NCBI RefSeq assembly: GCF_009708215.1
Contig: NZ_CP046175.1
Location: 1,550,001-1,614,000 of the forward strand
DNA from: Occultella kanbiaonis
GTDB lineage: Bacteria > Actinomycetota > Actinomycetes > Actinomycetales > Beutenbergiaceae
Length of the DNA stretch: 64,000 nucleotides
Reading direction: 5' to 3'
Positions 43,226 through 51,994 of this stretch are shown one piece after another (position 1 is the stretch's first letter; every line of letters starts with the position of its first letter). A program made the position numbers and the translations under genes. Under the pieces are notes generated by a model, which did no database searches, had not been told where the DNA came from, and saw nothing but the letters and a program-made list of their open reading frames with translations.

Positions 43226-44671
43226 GTGTTGCAGGAACGACCACGACGAGGCCGAGCCGGCCGATGGGTCACCGCCCTGGTCGCGCTCGGGCTCGGGCTC
43301 ATGTTCATCGCCCCGATCGCCCTGGTCGGCGCCACCGGGATCCTCACCTCCAGCCTCTTCGCCGGCGCCGACGACGACGCGCAGGGACCAGACGCCGACA
43401 TGGTCGCCGCCGCGGAAGCCGCCTCGGCCCGATGTGAGTCCGCGACACCGGCGCGGCTGATCGCCGTGGTCAGTCTGCCCCCGCCGGAGCAGACCCCGGT
43501 CGATGCCACTCCTGCGGTCCAAGCCTGGGGGCAGGTGCTGATCTCCTCCGGGCAGTACGAGGCCCTGCGGGCCGGCGAGGACGCGCAGTTGGACCCGGCG
43601 AACACCGCCAGAGTCCTGGACGCGGTCGCGGTCATCTGGTGCGCCCTGTACCCCGAGGTCGCCGACGCTGCCGCCGACACCGCGGTCACCGTGACCTACC
43701 TGGCGCTCGGCTCAGCAGCCAGCGCAGCCGAGGCCATCGAGCACGAGCCGAGCGCCTCCGATCAGGTTCGGGCCGCCCAGTTCGAATCGCTGGCCGCGCG
43801 ATACGAAGAGCGCCTCGCCCACGCCGCGAACTCCGGGACGGGAACGGTCAGCGCCGACGGGTGGACCCACCCGATCCCGGGCCTATCGCGGTACCAGGAC
43901 AACTACGGCGTGGCCCGAAACCTGTACACCCACGCCGGCGAAGACCTCTCGGCGCCGCTCGGCACACCGATCTACGCCGCAGCGGCGGGCACCGTGACTC
44001 ACGTCGCCTGCCACATATACGAAGGTCGCTCACCTTGCAACGTGATCATCGACCACGGCCCCGACCCCGACACAGGCCTGCGGGTTCAGACCTGGTATGT
44101 GCACATGTACCCAGGCGGGGTGCTCGTCAACTCGGGGGATCAGGTCATCGTCGGCCAGCAGATCGCCCTGACCGGGTCCAACGGCAACTCATCCGGCCCG
44201 CACCTGCACCTGGAAGTCCACGCCGGCAGCCGCGTCATCGACCCGACCCCGTTCTTCGCCGCCCGCGGCGTCGACCTGCGCAACCCCACCACGCCACCGA
44301 ACGTGAGTGGCGCCGCCGAGCGGGCGCTGGCGTGGGCGCGCACGCAGATCGGCACCCCCTACGCGCTCGGCGGCACCGGCCCCGACACCTACGACTGCTC
44401 CGGGCTGACCATGCGCGCCTACGAGCACGCCGGCGCCACCCTGCCCCGGACCAGCAGGCAGCAGTACGCCGCCACCATCCGCATCACGCCTGAACAGCTG
44501 CAACCGGGCGACCTGGTGTTCTGGAGCACGGACGGCACCGCGGCCGGCATCTACCACGTCGCCCTCTACGCCGGGGAGGACCGCATCGTCCAGGCCCCCG
44601 CACCGGGCCGCACAGTGGAGGACCAGGTGCTCTGGCGGGAGAACCTCTTCGGCTACGGCAGGGTGACATGA
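43226..44671 (+). CDS. Cell-wall hydrolase with M23 and NlpC/P60 domains
   Basis: A 481-residue membrane-anchored hydrolase. It has an N-terminal signal anchor (VTALVALGLGLMFIAPIALVG), a helical stalk to about residue 205, an M23 domain with HAGEDLSAP and the GPHLHLEVHAG zinc ligands, and a C-terminal NlpC/P60 domain with the catalytic Cys in YDCSGLTMRAYEHAG and His in IYHVALYAG. It should open peptidoglycan locally for assembly of the transfer channel, like VirB1/TcpG-type proteins of other systems. The start at GTG 43226 follows the previous stop; ATG 43190 is in frame. Confidence 0.88.
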   Translation: MLQERPRRGRAGRWVTALVALGLGLMFIAPIALVGATGILTSSLFAGADDDAQGPDADMVAAAEAASARCESATPARLIAVVSLPPPEQTPVDATPAVQAWGQVLISSGQYEALRAGEDAQLDPANTARVLDAVAVIWCALYPEVADAAADTAVTVTYLALGSAASAAEAIEHEPSASDQVRAAQFESLAARYEERLAHAANSGTGTVSADGWTHPIPGLSRYQDNYGVARNLYTHAGEDLSAPLGTPIYAAAAGTVTHVACHIYEGRSPCNVIIDHGPDPDTGLRVQTWYVHMYPGGVLVNSGDQVIVGQQIALTGSNGNSSGPHLHLEVHAGSRVIDPTPFFAARGVDLRNPTTPPNVSGAAERALAWARTQIGTPYALGGTGPDTYDCSGLTMRAYEHAGATLPRTSRQQYAATIRITPEQLQPGDLVFWSTDGTAAGIYHVALYAGEDRIVQAPAPGRTVEDQVLWRENLFGYGRVT

Positions 44672-45393
44672 CGCCGCACGCAGCACACCAAATCGCCCGC
44701 ACGAGCGTGTCGGCGGTGACCACCGCGGCCGTGCTTCTCCTCCCAGCCTGCTCGGTCACGACGCTGCCACGTTCGGCGCACGGCGTCCTCGAGGGTGCGA
44801 GCGAGACAGTCGAAGTCCTCGACGAGAACTACATCGACCCCGACGCCACGCCAGAACCCGGCGCGGACCCACCACCCACGCCGCCTGTCGACCACGTCAT
44901 CCGAACTCTTGCCGACCCGGCCGCAGTCGGCCTCACCGAAGCCGACGAGTTCGCCGCAGCACAGGCCGGAATGATCTTCCTCGAGACGATCTGGACCTGG
45001 GACTCCAACGACACCTCTGACCGAGCCGGCCTCGAGCGCGCCCTGCCGCTCGCAAGTTTCGACCTGGTCGAGCGGTTGTGGCACTGGATAGATGAGCCGC
45101 TCTACTCGCCCGAGGAGTGGGAATCCCTGGCCGGGCGAGCGGACGTGGGATCGACGATCGGCATCCTGCAGACCTGGCCGGACCCCGACGGGGCCTTCGA
45201 CCACGACACCTACACCCTCAAGGTCCTCTTCCGAACCTTCATCCCGGGCCCGAACGGCGCCGTGCTGCCCAGCCACGAAGAGGCCCGCTACGCCACCCTC
45301 GTGCTCACCCGCACCGCGACCAACACCTGGCAGGTCGTCGACCTGCCCCTCCAGGACGTCGAGCACGTGATCGAGCCCAGCGACGAGGCCTGA
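44668..45393 (+). CDS. Lipoprotein, last gene of the transfer operon
   Basis: A 241-residue predicted lipoprotein with lipobox LLLPACSV. A Pro-rich linker (PGADPPPTPPVDH) leads to a mixed alpha/beta outer domain containing EAAQAGMIFLETIWTWDSND-like and RYATLVLTRTATNTWQVVDL stretches. The latter resembles NTF2-like domains such as those in TcpC/VirB8-type conjugation proteins, but this is tentative. The ATG overlaps the hydrolase stop. It ends 40 bases before the convergent nuclease gene. Confidence 0.65.
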   Translation: MTPHAAHQIARTSVSAVTTAAVLLLPACSVTTLPRSAHGVLEGASETVEVLDENYIDPDATPEPGADPPPTPPVDHVIRTLADPAAVGLTEADEFAAAQAGMIFLETIWTWDSNDTSDRAGLERALPLASFDLVERLWHWIDEPLYSPEEWESLAGRADVGSTIGILQTWPDPDGAFDHDTYTLKVLFRTFIPGPNGAVLPSHEEARYATLVLTRTATNTWQVVDLPLQDVEHVIEPSDEA

Positions 45394-45432
45394 GTGCCGC
45401 GTATGACAGCACAGTCGGATCGAATCGGTCAT

Positions 45433-46155
45433 TCAGCAGGTCTGCAGCAGAGCTACCAGCGCACGTCGCTCGGCTGGCGTGACCCAAAGGCCGTAGCGGG
45501 TCTTGATCACGACCTGGGTGGTGGCGAAGGCGCAGTGGTAGGCGGGATTCGGTGGAACCCAGGCCGCAGCGTCGCCTGCCCCCTTGTCCTGGTTGGCCCG
45601 GCGGCTGACCGTGAGGAGGTTCGCCGGGTCGTTGGCAAAGGCCGCCCGCGTCGCACTGTCCCACTGTTGGGCCCCGGTGATCCAGGCGTTGTACAGCGAG
45701 ACCACGTGATCGACCTCAACCAGGCCGGTTCCCGGCTGGTAGGTGATTGCGTCGCCGGTGTAGGGATCGATGAGGACCCCGCCGACGACCATGCACGGCA
45801 CACGCGGGTGATACTCGGTGGCGGACAAATCACGGGCAAGGACCAGATCGCGAACAGCACAGTCCCCAACTAGCGCCCACCGTGCCCCGAACAGACGGTC
45901 ACGGTCATAGCCATCACCGGTGGCGGGACCCGCCACGGGAAGTTCCTCGAGCAGTACCAGGGCATCAGCTGCCTCAACATCCGGCGGTCCACCCGCGGCC
46001 GGACTCCCGACGAAGGACTCGGAAAACCGGTCACCGACGAACCCGGCGGAGAACACGATTGCGATCGCTGTGAGGACCCCAAGCAGAGGCCTGGCGAGCA
46101 AGCCGGGGCGAGAGCCACCTCGAGAATGCGTCCTGGGCGTCGCTGCACGGGCCAT
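45433..46155 (-). CDS. Secreted or membrane-anchored HNH nuclease (GmrSD C-terminal/DUF1524 type)
   Basis: A 240-residue protein with an N-terminal signal or anchor (LLGVLTAIAIVFSAGFVG) and an extracytoplasmic HNH domain. The His-me finger motif is VEVDHVVSLYNAW, followed by FANDPANLLTVSRRANQDKGAGDAAAW, giving the HNH asparagine and the conserved DK. C129, in HPRVPCMVVGG, and C206, in YHCAFA, may form a disulphide. Secreted HNH proteins of this layout are common in actinobacteria. It may degrade extracellular DNA or act in competition or transfer. It is the first of several reverse-strand genes after the transfer operon. Confidence 0.8.
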   Translation of the reverse strand: MARAATPRTHSRGGSRPGLLARPLLGVLTAIAIVFSAGFVGDRFSESFVGSPAAGGPPDVEAADALVLLEELPVAGPATGDGYDRDRLFGARWALVGDCAVRDLVLARDLSATEYHPRVPCMVVGGVLIDPYTGDAITYQPGTGLVEVDHVVSLYNAWITGAQQWDSATRAAFANDPANLLTVSRRANQDKGAGDAAAWVPPNPAYHCAFATTQVVIKTRYGLWVTPAERRALVALLQTC

Positions 46156-46213
46156 GCCAACCCACGCGCCCGGAAGCAGGCGAGGTATCGACCCGATACC
46201 GGCGAGATGGAGC

Positions 46214-46528
46214 CTAGGTGAACAGGTCCGCGCCCTCGTTGCCTGTCGGGTCCGACGTCAGGAGCGATTCGTGCAGACCGAGAAAGCGCTCGGCTGGTTG
46301 CGGCAGGTCCGAAGCCTCGTCGATCTCATCGGACAGCAACAGCAGGAGGGCGAACGCAACCTCGTACCCAGAGGACGTCATCGCCCTGGAAACGTCCTCC
46401 GCGGAGGCGCCAGCATCGATGGCGCGGGCCGCGGCCGGATAGTTGCGCACGTTGTCGGCTGAGAATCCCCGGATCTCCTCCCACACTGACTTGAGCAACT
46501 CTGCCCTGGCGCTGTCGTCATCAGACAC
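46214..46528 (-). CDS. Hypothetical protein
   Basis: A 104-residue acidic, mostly helical protein with a GTG start, beginning VSDDDSARAELLKSVWEEI. It contains GYEVAFALLLLLSDEIDEASDLPQ, and no recognised domain. It lies between two nuclease-like genes in the same direction. An acidic small protein next to a nuclease could be an inhibitor; there is no direct evidence for that. Confidence 0.45.
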   Translation of the reverse strand: MSDDDSARAELLKSVWEEIRGFSADNVRNYPAAARAIDAGASAEDVSRAMTSSGYEVAFALLLLLSDEIDEASDLPQPAERFLGLHESLLTSDPTGNEGADLFT

Positions 46529-46562
46529 AGGATCAACCTAGTGCCATCGGCAGAGTCCGGGC

Positions 46563-47513
46563 CTAGAGGTTGAACGTCGCGGTGACTAGGGCGTGGTCGG
46601 AGAACGGGGAGTCGCGTCGCGCCGTCGGGGTGTCGGCAACGGACTCGAGCGATTCGCCGCCGGTGCGGGTGCCGGCCTCGGTGACGATCTTGCGGCTGGC
46701 GTTGGAGACGAACAGGTGGTCGATCAGCTCGCCCCTGCCGCGGTACACGCGCGAGAACCGTTCGTCCTCGGGGATCAGCGGGGCCAGGTTGAACAGGCGG
46801 TGCGCGTCGCCCTGGTCGGGGCGCTCCTCACCCGGGGTGCCGATCTCGCTGCCGGTCGGGCCCTGGATGATCTGGGTGGTGGCGGCCTGGGGTTCGTCGT
46901 TGAAGTCTCCGGCCACGACCAGGTGTCGGTCGTTGCCGGCCCCGTCGAGCAGTTCGTCGGCGAAGGCGCGCACGGCGACGGCTTCGGCTGCCCGGCGGTA
47001 AAGGGCGTAGGCGGCGAAGCGGGCCCGTTCGCCTTCGTCCCGTGGGGTGAACCGGCGGCCGGGGTAGCTGATCAGCTTCGACTTCAGGTGCACGGTGACG
47101 ACGTCCACACCGGTGCCGTCGGGGGCTGTCACGCGCACGTGGAGGGCGCCGCGTCCCATCGCGGTCAACGGGGTCGACTCGTCATCGATCGGGACACCCT
47201 GCAGTCGCGGTGGGATCAGGCTGTGCTCGCTGCTGCCGGCGATGGGCAGGCGGGTGAGGATGCCGGTACGGATCGTGTGTGGCGTCTGGAACATGACGGA
47301 CAGTTCGCCGGCCCAGTCACCACCGAGTGCGTCGGTCAGCGCGGTGAAGGCTTCCTCGTCGCCGATCTCCTGCACGGCCACGACGTCGAGTTCGGCGGCG
47401 GTGATGGTGGCGGCAAGCCCGGCGACTTTCTCCTCGAACACTGACCGTTCAGTCGGCCCGTACCCGGTGCCGGGGGTGAACAGGTTCTCGACATTCCATG
47501 TCCCGATCCGCAT
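46563..47513 (-). CDS. Endonuclease/exonuclease/phosphatase family protein
   Basis: A 316-residue protein of the EEP superfamily (DNase I/exonuclease III fold). Conserved residues are seen in order: IGTWNVENLF (Asn), VVAVQEIGD (Glu metal ligand), HLKSKLIS (His), VVAGDFNDEP (Asp, Asn), LIDHLFVS (Asp, His) and the final FSDHALVTATF (Asp-His). There is no signal peptide, so it should be cytoplasmic. The natural start is ATG 47513; 47528 is possible. The substrate (DNA or phospho-compound) is unknown. Confidence 0.85.
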   Translation of the reverse strand: MRIGTWNVENLFTPGTGYGPTERSVFEEKVAGLAATITAAELDVVAVQEIGDEEAFTALTDALGGDWAGELSVMFQTPHTIRTGILTRLPIAGSSEHSLIPPRLQGVPIDDESTPLTAMGRGALHVRVTAPDGTGVDVVTVHLKSKLISYPGRRFTPRDEGERARFAAYALYRRAAEAVAVRAFADELLDGAGNDRHLVVAGDFNDEPQAATTQIIQGPTGSEIGTPGEERPDQGDAHRLFNLAPLIPEDERFSRVYRGRGELIDHLFVSNASRKIVTEAGTRTGGESLESVADTPTARRDSPFSDHALVTATFNL

Positions 47514-47908
47514 CCCGAACCACCCCATCGCCTCACCGGTCGTCGTACCGCTATCGGGCCACGACTGCACGTGTTCGACCATACCGACCGGACGCCCCTG
47601 AGTGGCACTGCTGCAAGATGCCCATCACGTAGGCCGCAGTGCACGCACGCGCACGGGGCCGCGCCGCGAGTCGCAACGGGGCCGACCATCGGGCGCGATA
47701 CCAGGCCTCGACCCCGGCCCAGCTGCGGTGCTAATCGACGAGAGAAAGCGCCCAAACCCGTCAACGACTGAGCGGCGGAGGCGGGGCCGTCTCGACGACT
47801 CGGATATGCACGTCAAGTGGAACGACGGCGACGAGTTCGGCGGCCATCGCATGGTCGTCGTGCCGCTGAGGATTCCTGGCGGCAGGTGGTTCGACCACAC
47901 CGACGGGT
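47514..47908. other. Spacer without a supported gene
   Basis: About 395 bases between the EEP-fold gene and the next reverse-strand gene. Short open frames on both strands lack ribosome sites and consistent codon bias. I see no clear hairpin or repeat. Confidence 0.4.
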
Positions 47909-48724
47909 CTAGGTGTGCTGGACGTGGGTGAACGCGCCGCGATCGTTAACCAGGACGTACAAATGGCCGGTCTTGGATTCACGCACGGTGCCGATGGCGA
48001 GGATGTACCGACCGGGCATCGTGACCAGAACAGCGCGGTCGGTGACGCCGAGGGCACTAGCCGTGGGGAGGGGGAGCACCACACGCGGGCCATGTCGTGG
48101 TTGCAGGTGGACGGCACCAGTCGGGCCGTAGCGGATGGCCTGCTCGACCCGGCCCCAGTAGCCGCGATGGCGATCGTCGGAGTGCTCGACGCAGTCGAGG
48201 GGGACGAAGAACAACTCGGCCGGCGTCGGGTCGCGGGAGCCCCAGGAGACTACATAGCCGGGTGGATACCCGTGGCCGAGCAGGACACGTAGTGCTCCGC
48301 GAAGCGGTGACCGACGCGGTCGCCGCACCGTCCGGTAGGTTCCGACGCCGGCTTCCATCTCGGCCGTACAGGGCGACGGCGAGGAATCTGCACGCGTGCG
48401 CCGACGTGGGAGGTCCGCGGTGAGTGTGATGGCGGTGACGGCTCGCTCGTCGATATTGAGGGAGCCCGCTCTGGTGAGGTCGTCGGCTGACGGGTGAGTA
48501 CGCGCCTCGTCACAGCCCTCGATGTGATCCATCGCCGCGAAGTGGGGCGCCTTCGCGGCACTCCCTAGTGCCTTGGCGAAAGCATGGCCGCCGCACGGTT
48601 GCCCGTCGCTACCGGTCCCGGCGCAGCGCAGGTTCGCGGGCCGCTCGGAGGGCCCCATCCTCTGGTAGCGGCCGATGGAGAGCAGGCCCTGGATCGGGCC
48701 GGCGACGGACACGGCGACCTGCAT
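47909..48724 (-). CDS. Hypothetical protein with N-terminal Cys/His site
   Basis: A 271-residue protein that opens MQVAVSVAGPIQGLLSIG. Near the N-terminus RCAGTGSDGQPCGGHAF and HFAAMDHIEGCDEAR provide a CxnCxxH...HxxxC pattern that could bind zinc or surround a nuclease site, as in CoiA-like and related proteins that start with a similar strand. The C-terminal half is strand-rich, with GHGYPPGYVVSWGSRDPTP and HLYVLVNDRGAF. I do not recognise the family. It stands alone on the reverse strand beside the toxin island. Confidence 0.5.
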   Translation of the reverse strand: MQVAVSVAGPIQGLLSIGRYQRMGPSERPANLRCAGTGSDGQPCGGHAFAKALGSAAKAPHFAAMDHIEGCDEARTHPSADDLTRAGSLNIDERAVTAITLTADLPRRRTRADSSPSPCTAEMEAGVGTYRTVRRPRRSPLRGALRVLLGHGYPPGYVVSWGSRDPTPAELFFVPLDCVEHSDDRHRGYWGRVEQAIRYGPTGAVHLQPRHGPRVVLPLPTASALGVTDRAVLVTMPGRYILAIGTVRESKTGHLYVLVNDRGAFTHVQHT

Positions 48725-48840
48725 CGGTGGACGATCCCTCCCATCCCCATCAGGTTGGGCATGCCTCGGCGGGTCGCGGTTCGATACCCGAAGGGCCGCG
48801 ACGCAGTGTGGCGGGTTCGTGGTTAAAGCCGCGGGTGGGG

Positions 48841-51657
48841 TCAGACTCGCCAGCAGGCGTCGCGGATGGTGTTGATGGGCACGACGTTGTCAAGGATGCT
48901 GACGTGGTCTATGGCGCCATTCCAGTGGTTGGTGAAGGTGGTTGCTCCGTAGTCGAGGGACCTGCCGAGCTCGATGGGGCCGCCTGCCGCCCAGGTGATG
49001 GGGTTGATCAGTGGTGTAGTGCCTGCGAGTTGGGGTTGTGTGCCCGCTTCGGGGTAGCAGACGTAGAGGCTGAGTTGGTTGTTGACTGTGTCGACGATGG
49101 CGCTGAGGTGGACCCACTCGTCGGTGGTCGCGGGGATGCTGCTGGTGAGCCTGGTGTAGTTGCCGGACTCGACATCGGCTGACTTGACTTGCAGGAACCA
49201 GCACGGTTGAGCGACGGCACCGCAGGCGGCTGCTGGGAGTTGCCCGACCAGGAACGCCGACGTGGTTTGTCCGTTCTGGCTGATGGCGGTCTGCGGTGTC
49301 GTGGTCAGGCTGCTGAGGTTCACGAATGCCATGACCGTGTAGCTGCTGCCGGTGTTGGCTGCTGGTCCGACGGAGGTCGCGGAGTCGGTGGTGGAGTCGA
49401 AGTACAGGGCTCTGTCGGTGGTGATGCCGGCGACGTCGGCGAGCATCCCGTTGCCCCACGTCGTGGTGGCCGAGGTAGTGAGGTCGTTGGTTCCGGCGGC
49501 GTCTTGTCCGGTGGTGCCGGTGGCGTCGTCGAGACTCCAGTGGGCGGCTGTGCCGGGGAAGTGGACGCTGAACCGGTAGGTGGCGACCGGTCCGGTGTTG
49601 CCAGCCCGGTCGACGGCTTGGACGAGGATCCGATGGGAGCCGGGTGTCGTGGGCCGGACACTGATGGTGGTGCCGGTGGTCTGCTGATCCAGGGCGTCGG
49701 AGTTCCACGAGTACTTGTAATAGGCGATGTCGGCGGCGGCGTTGGCGATGTTGAAGGACCCTCGCAGGCCGACGCCTCCGGAGATTTGGTTCTCGGAGTA
49801 GGTCGCTTCGTCGGCGGTTGGGGTGAGGGTTGTTGGCCCTGGTGCGGTGGTGTCGATTCTGAACCAGCATTTGGTGACTGGCCCGAAGCGGCCGGTCGGG
49901 ACGTCGATACCGCCCGCCTGCCATTCGTAGGTTTGACCGTCCGCGAGAACTCCCGCGGGTGGGGTGATGGAGAACTGGGTCCCGCTCGCTTGTGTCGCCA
50001 CGGTCGGGTTCCAGGCCAGGGCGACCCCGTTGGTCATGCGGTAGATGTCGAGGTTGCCGGTGACGTTGCCGCCGTCGGGGTCGGCGACGTTCCATCGGAA
50101 CTGGGGTGTGGTGGTGCGGATGTAGGTTGGGTTACCCGACGTGCAGGTGGTCGCGGGGGTGGTAGCCAGTGCGGTGCCGGTCGTGGGCATCCGGGAGTAG
50201 GTCACGCTGAGTTGGGCGTCGTGACGGTAACGCTGCCAGGAGGCAGCCATCGTGGTTTCGTTCGCGGTCCGCAGGCCCAGGGTGATCGTGGCCTGGTTGT
50301 TGGTGGCGGCGTACTGGGCGGCGGCGGTGGCGTTCCACTCGACCCAGCGGGGCAGGCCGGTGCAACCGGTCTTGTGGACCAGGTTCTGGGCCTGCAGTTG
50401 CTGCGACCAGGCCGGTTGGGTACCCCACGTGGTGCTGGCCGAGATGCCTCCGGTGCGCCAGAGTTGCACTCCGGTCGGGGTGCAGGACCAGGAGTGCTGG
50501 CCGTAGACCTTGAAGGTCGCGGAGATGATGTCGGCGCTGTCGGCAGCGGCGATGCTGGACAGGCCACCGAATCCGAAGAGCATGCGGTAGATGCCGTTGT
50601 TGGTGCAGCCGGTGGAGCAGTAGCCCAGGCCCTGGTCGCCGCTCCAGTTGTAGTAGTAGTTGTCGCTCGGGAAGCCCGAACGAACGATGGTGCGTCCGGA
50701 CTGGCTGCCGGAGACGGTGGGGTCGATGTAGACGGGCCAGATGGTGTCGGGGTTGGCGAGCATGGCCTGGTCGGGTTCGATCGTCACGGTCTGGTCGGCC
50801 ACAGTGGTGGGCATCTGAACGACGTTGTCACCCTCGGCGGGCTCCAACATGGGGGGTGACTGCTGCGCGGAGTCGTTGCCGCCCAGGCTCGCGATCCCGG
50901 CCATCTCGGCGGCGTCATGACCGGGCGCGGTCGAGGCGGAGTCCCACATCAGCGGTGTGGGCGAGACGAAGATGTCCTGGCCGGTGGAGTCTTGGGCGGC
51001 GAATCCTCCGGCTTGCTCCACGACGGTCAGGTCGCCGGTGGTGTCCACACCGAACTGCAGTTGTGCCAGTTCGGGGTTCTCGGCGGCCTCGGGGGTGTGG
51101 ACACGTAGGACCTCGGAGTAGCCGGTGCCGTCGGGGTGGACCTGCAGGACCAGGTCGACGTCTGGGAGGACGTCGGGGTAGGTGATCGTGGCGCCTTCGA
51201 TGGTCGGGGTGGTCAGCGGCAGCGGGGCATCCATGGTCAGGGTCTGCTCGCCGGTGCTGATGACGGCCAGTGGTTGTCCGGGTGTGCCGTTCGAGAACGT
51301 CATCTGGTGCACCGGTGCGAGCACGCTGATGCCGGTTCCGGTGTCGGTCAGCGTGGTGTCGATGGTTTCCCAGGTTCCGTTGATGTCGGTCCGGAGGGCG
51401 CTGATCGATGTGTCCAGTCGGAAGGTCCCCTCAGGGGTGGCGTAGACGGTGTCCCATGGGCTTCGTTCGGTGAGCACCTCGACGTCGGCCTGGCACTGGG
51501 CGGCCTGTGCGGCGGCGTCGTCGGCGGTCTGCGCTGGCGAGCAGTCGCCAGCGGGGTCGGGGGTGGGGTCGGCGCTGGCCGGCCCAGCGAGAACGCTTGC
51601 AGCGAGAAGTGTTGCGGCGGCGAGGATCCCCGTGGCGCGGATTCGTGTAGGCCGCAT
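48841..51657 (-). CDS. Secreted DNRLRE/LamG-domain protein, partner of the Rhs protein
   Basis: A 938-residue secreted protein. A signal peptide (cleavage near AGPASADP) is followed by a region also seen in Rhs-associated proteins (about 45-300), a DNRLRE-type domain (about 310-490, with SQSGRTIVRSGFPSDNYYYNWSG), Ig/FN3-like modules (about 500-700) and a C-terminal LamG-like jellyroll (about 720-935, with HWNGAIDHVSILD). No enzyme motif is visible. Divergent from the Rhs gene, it probably helps surface display or target binding. The ATG at 51657 follows AGGGGGA. Confidence 0.75.
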   Translation of the reverse strand: MRPTRIRATGILAAATLLAASVLAGPASADPTPDPAGDCSPAQTADDAAAQAAQCQADVEVLTERSPWDTVYATPEGTFRLDTSISALRTDINGTWETIDTTLTDTGTGISVLAPVHQMTFSNGTPGQPLAVISTGEQTLTMDAPLPLTTPTIEGATITYPDVLPDVDLVLQVHPDGTGYSEVLRVHTPEAAENPELAQLQFGVDTTGDLTVVEQAGGFAAQDSTGQDIFVSPTPLMWDSASTAPGHDAAEMAGIASLGGNDSAQQSPPMLEPAEGDNVVQMPTTVADQTVTIEPDQAMLANPDTIWPVYIDPTVSGSQSGRTIVRSGFPSDNYYYNWSGDQGLGYCSTGCTNNGIYRMLFGFGGLSSIAAADSADIISATFKVYGQHSWSCTPTGVQLWRTGGISASTTWGTQPAWSQQLQAQNLVHKTGCTGLPRWVEWNATAAAQYAATNNQATITLGLRTANETTMAASWQRYRHDAQLSVTYSRMPTTGTALATTPATTCTSGNPTYIRTTTPQFRWNVADPDGGNVTGNLDIYRMTNGVALAWNPTVATQASGTQFSITPPAGVLADGQTYEWQAGGIDVPTGRFGPVTKCWFRIDTTAPGPTTLTPTADEATYSENQISGGVGLRGSFNIANAAADIAYYKYSWNSDALDQQTTGTTISVRPTTPGSHRILVQAVDRAGNTGPVATYRFSVHFPGTAAHWSLDDATGTTGQDAAGTNDLTTSATTTWGNGMLADVAGITTDRALYFDSTTDSATSVGPAANTGSSYTVMAFVNLSSLTTTPQTAISQNGQTTSAFLVGQLPAAACGAVAQPCWFLQVKSADVESGNYTRLTSSIPATTDEWVHLSAIVDTVNNQLSLYVCYPEAGTQPQLAGTTPLINPITWAAGGPIELGRSLDYGATTFTNHWNGAIDHVSILDNVVPINTIRDACWRV

Positions 51658-51994
51658 TCGTTCCCCCTGTGTAGGTGATGTCAAGCTCGTGGGGTTCGTC
51701 GTCGAACCCCGGATGGCCGTGAGCGTAGAGGCCCGGGTGCCGTTGGCGCAATCACCATTTCTGGGAGTCCTCAGAGCGTCTCCTGGATGTTCGGTTCATG
51801 TTGTCTGGAAGTTCTATGCACGGGGCCTGGGAGTGCGCTAGCGTCAGCGATCACTCGATGGCGAGTGGCTTCTCCAACGGCTGACGTTCGGTCCGATCGC
51901 ACCTGATCTGTCCCTGCGTAAGGACCGGTTGTTGGTGCGGTCACGAACGTCCACGGGATTGGATTCTGGCTGGCACGAGTCGGGCGGGGGCAGC
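51658..51994. promoter_or_regulatory. Divergent control region of the toxin island
   Basis: A 337-base region between the LamG-domain gene and the Rhs gene without a supported gene. It must hold both promoters. I could not identify convincing -35 and -10 pairs. Base composition is slightly AT-richer around 51760-51830. Confidence 0.4.

Noticed and set aside
48725-48840. tRNA-like TTCGATACCC segment
   Set aside because: No acceptor stem or anticodon arm can be drawn around it.
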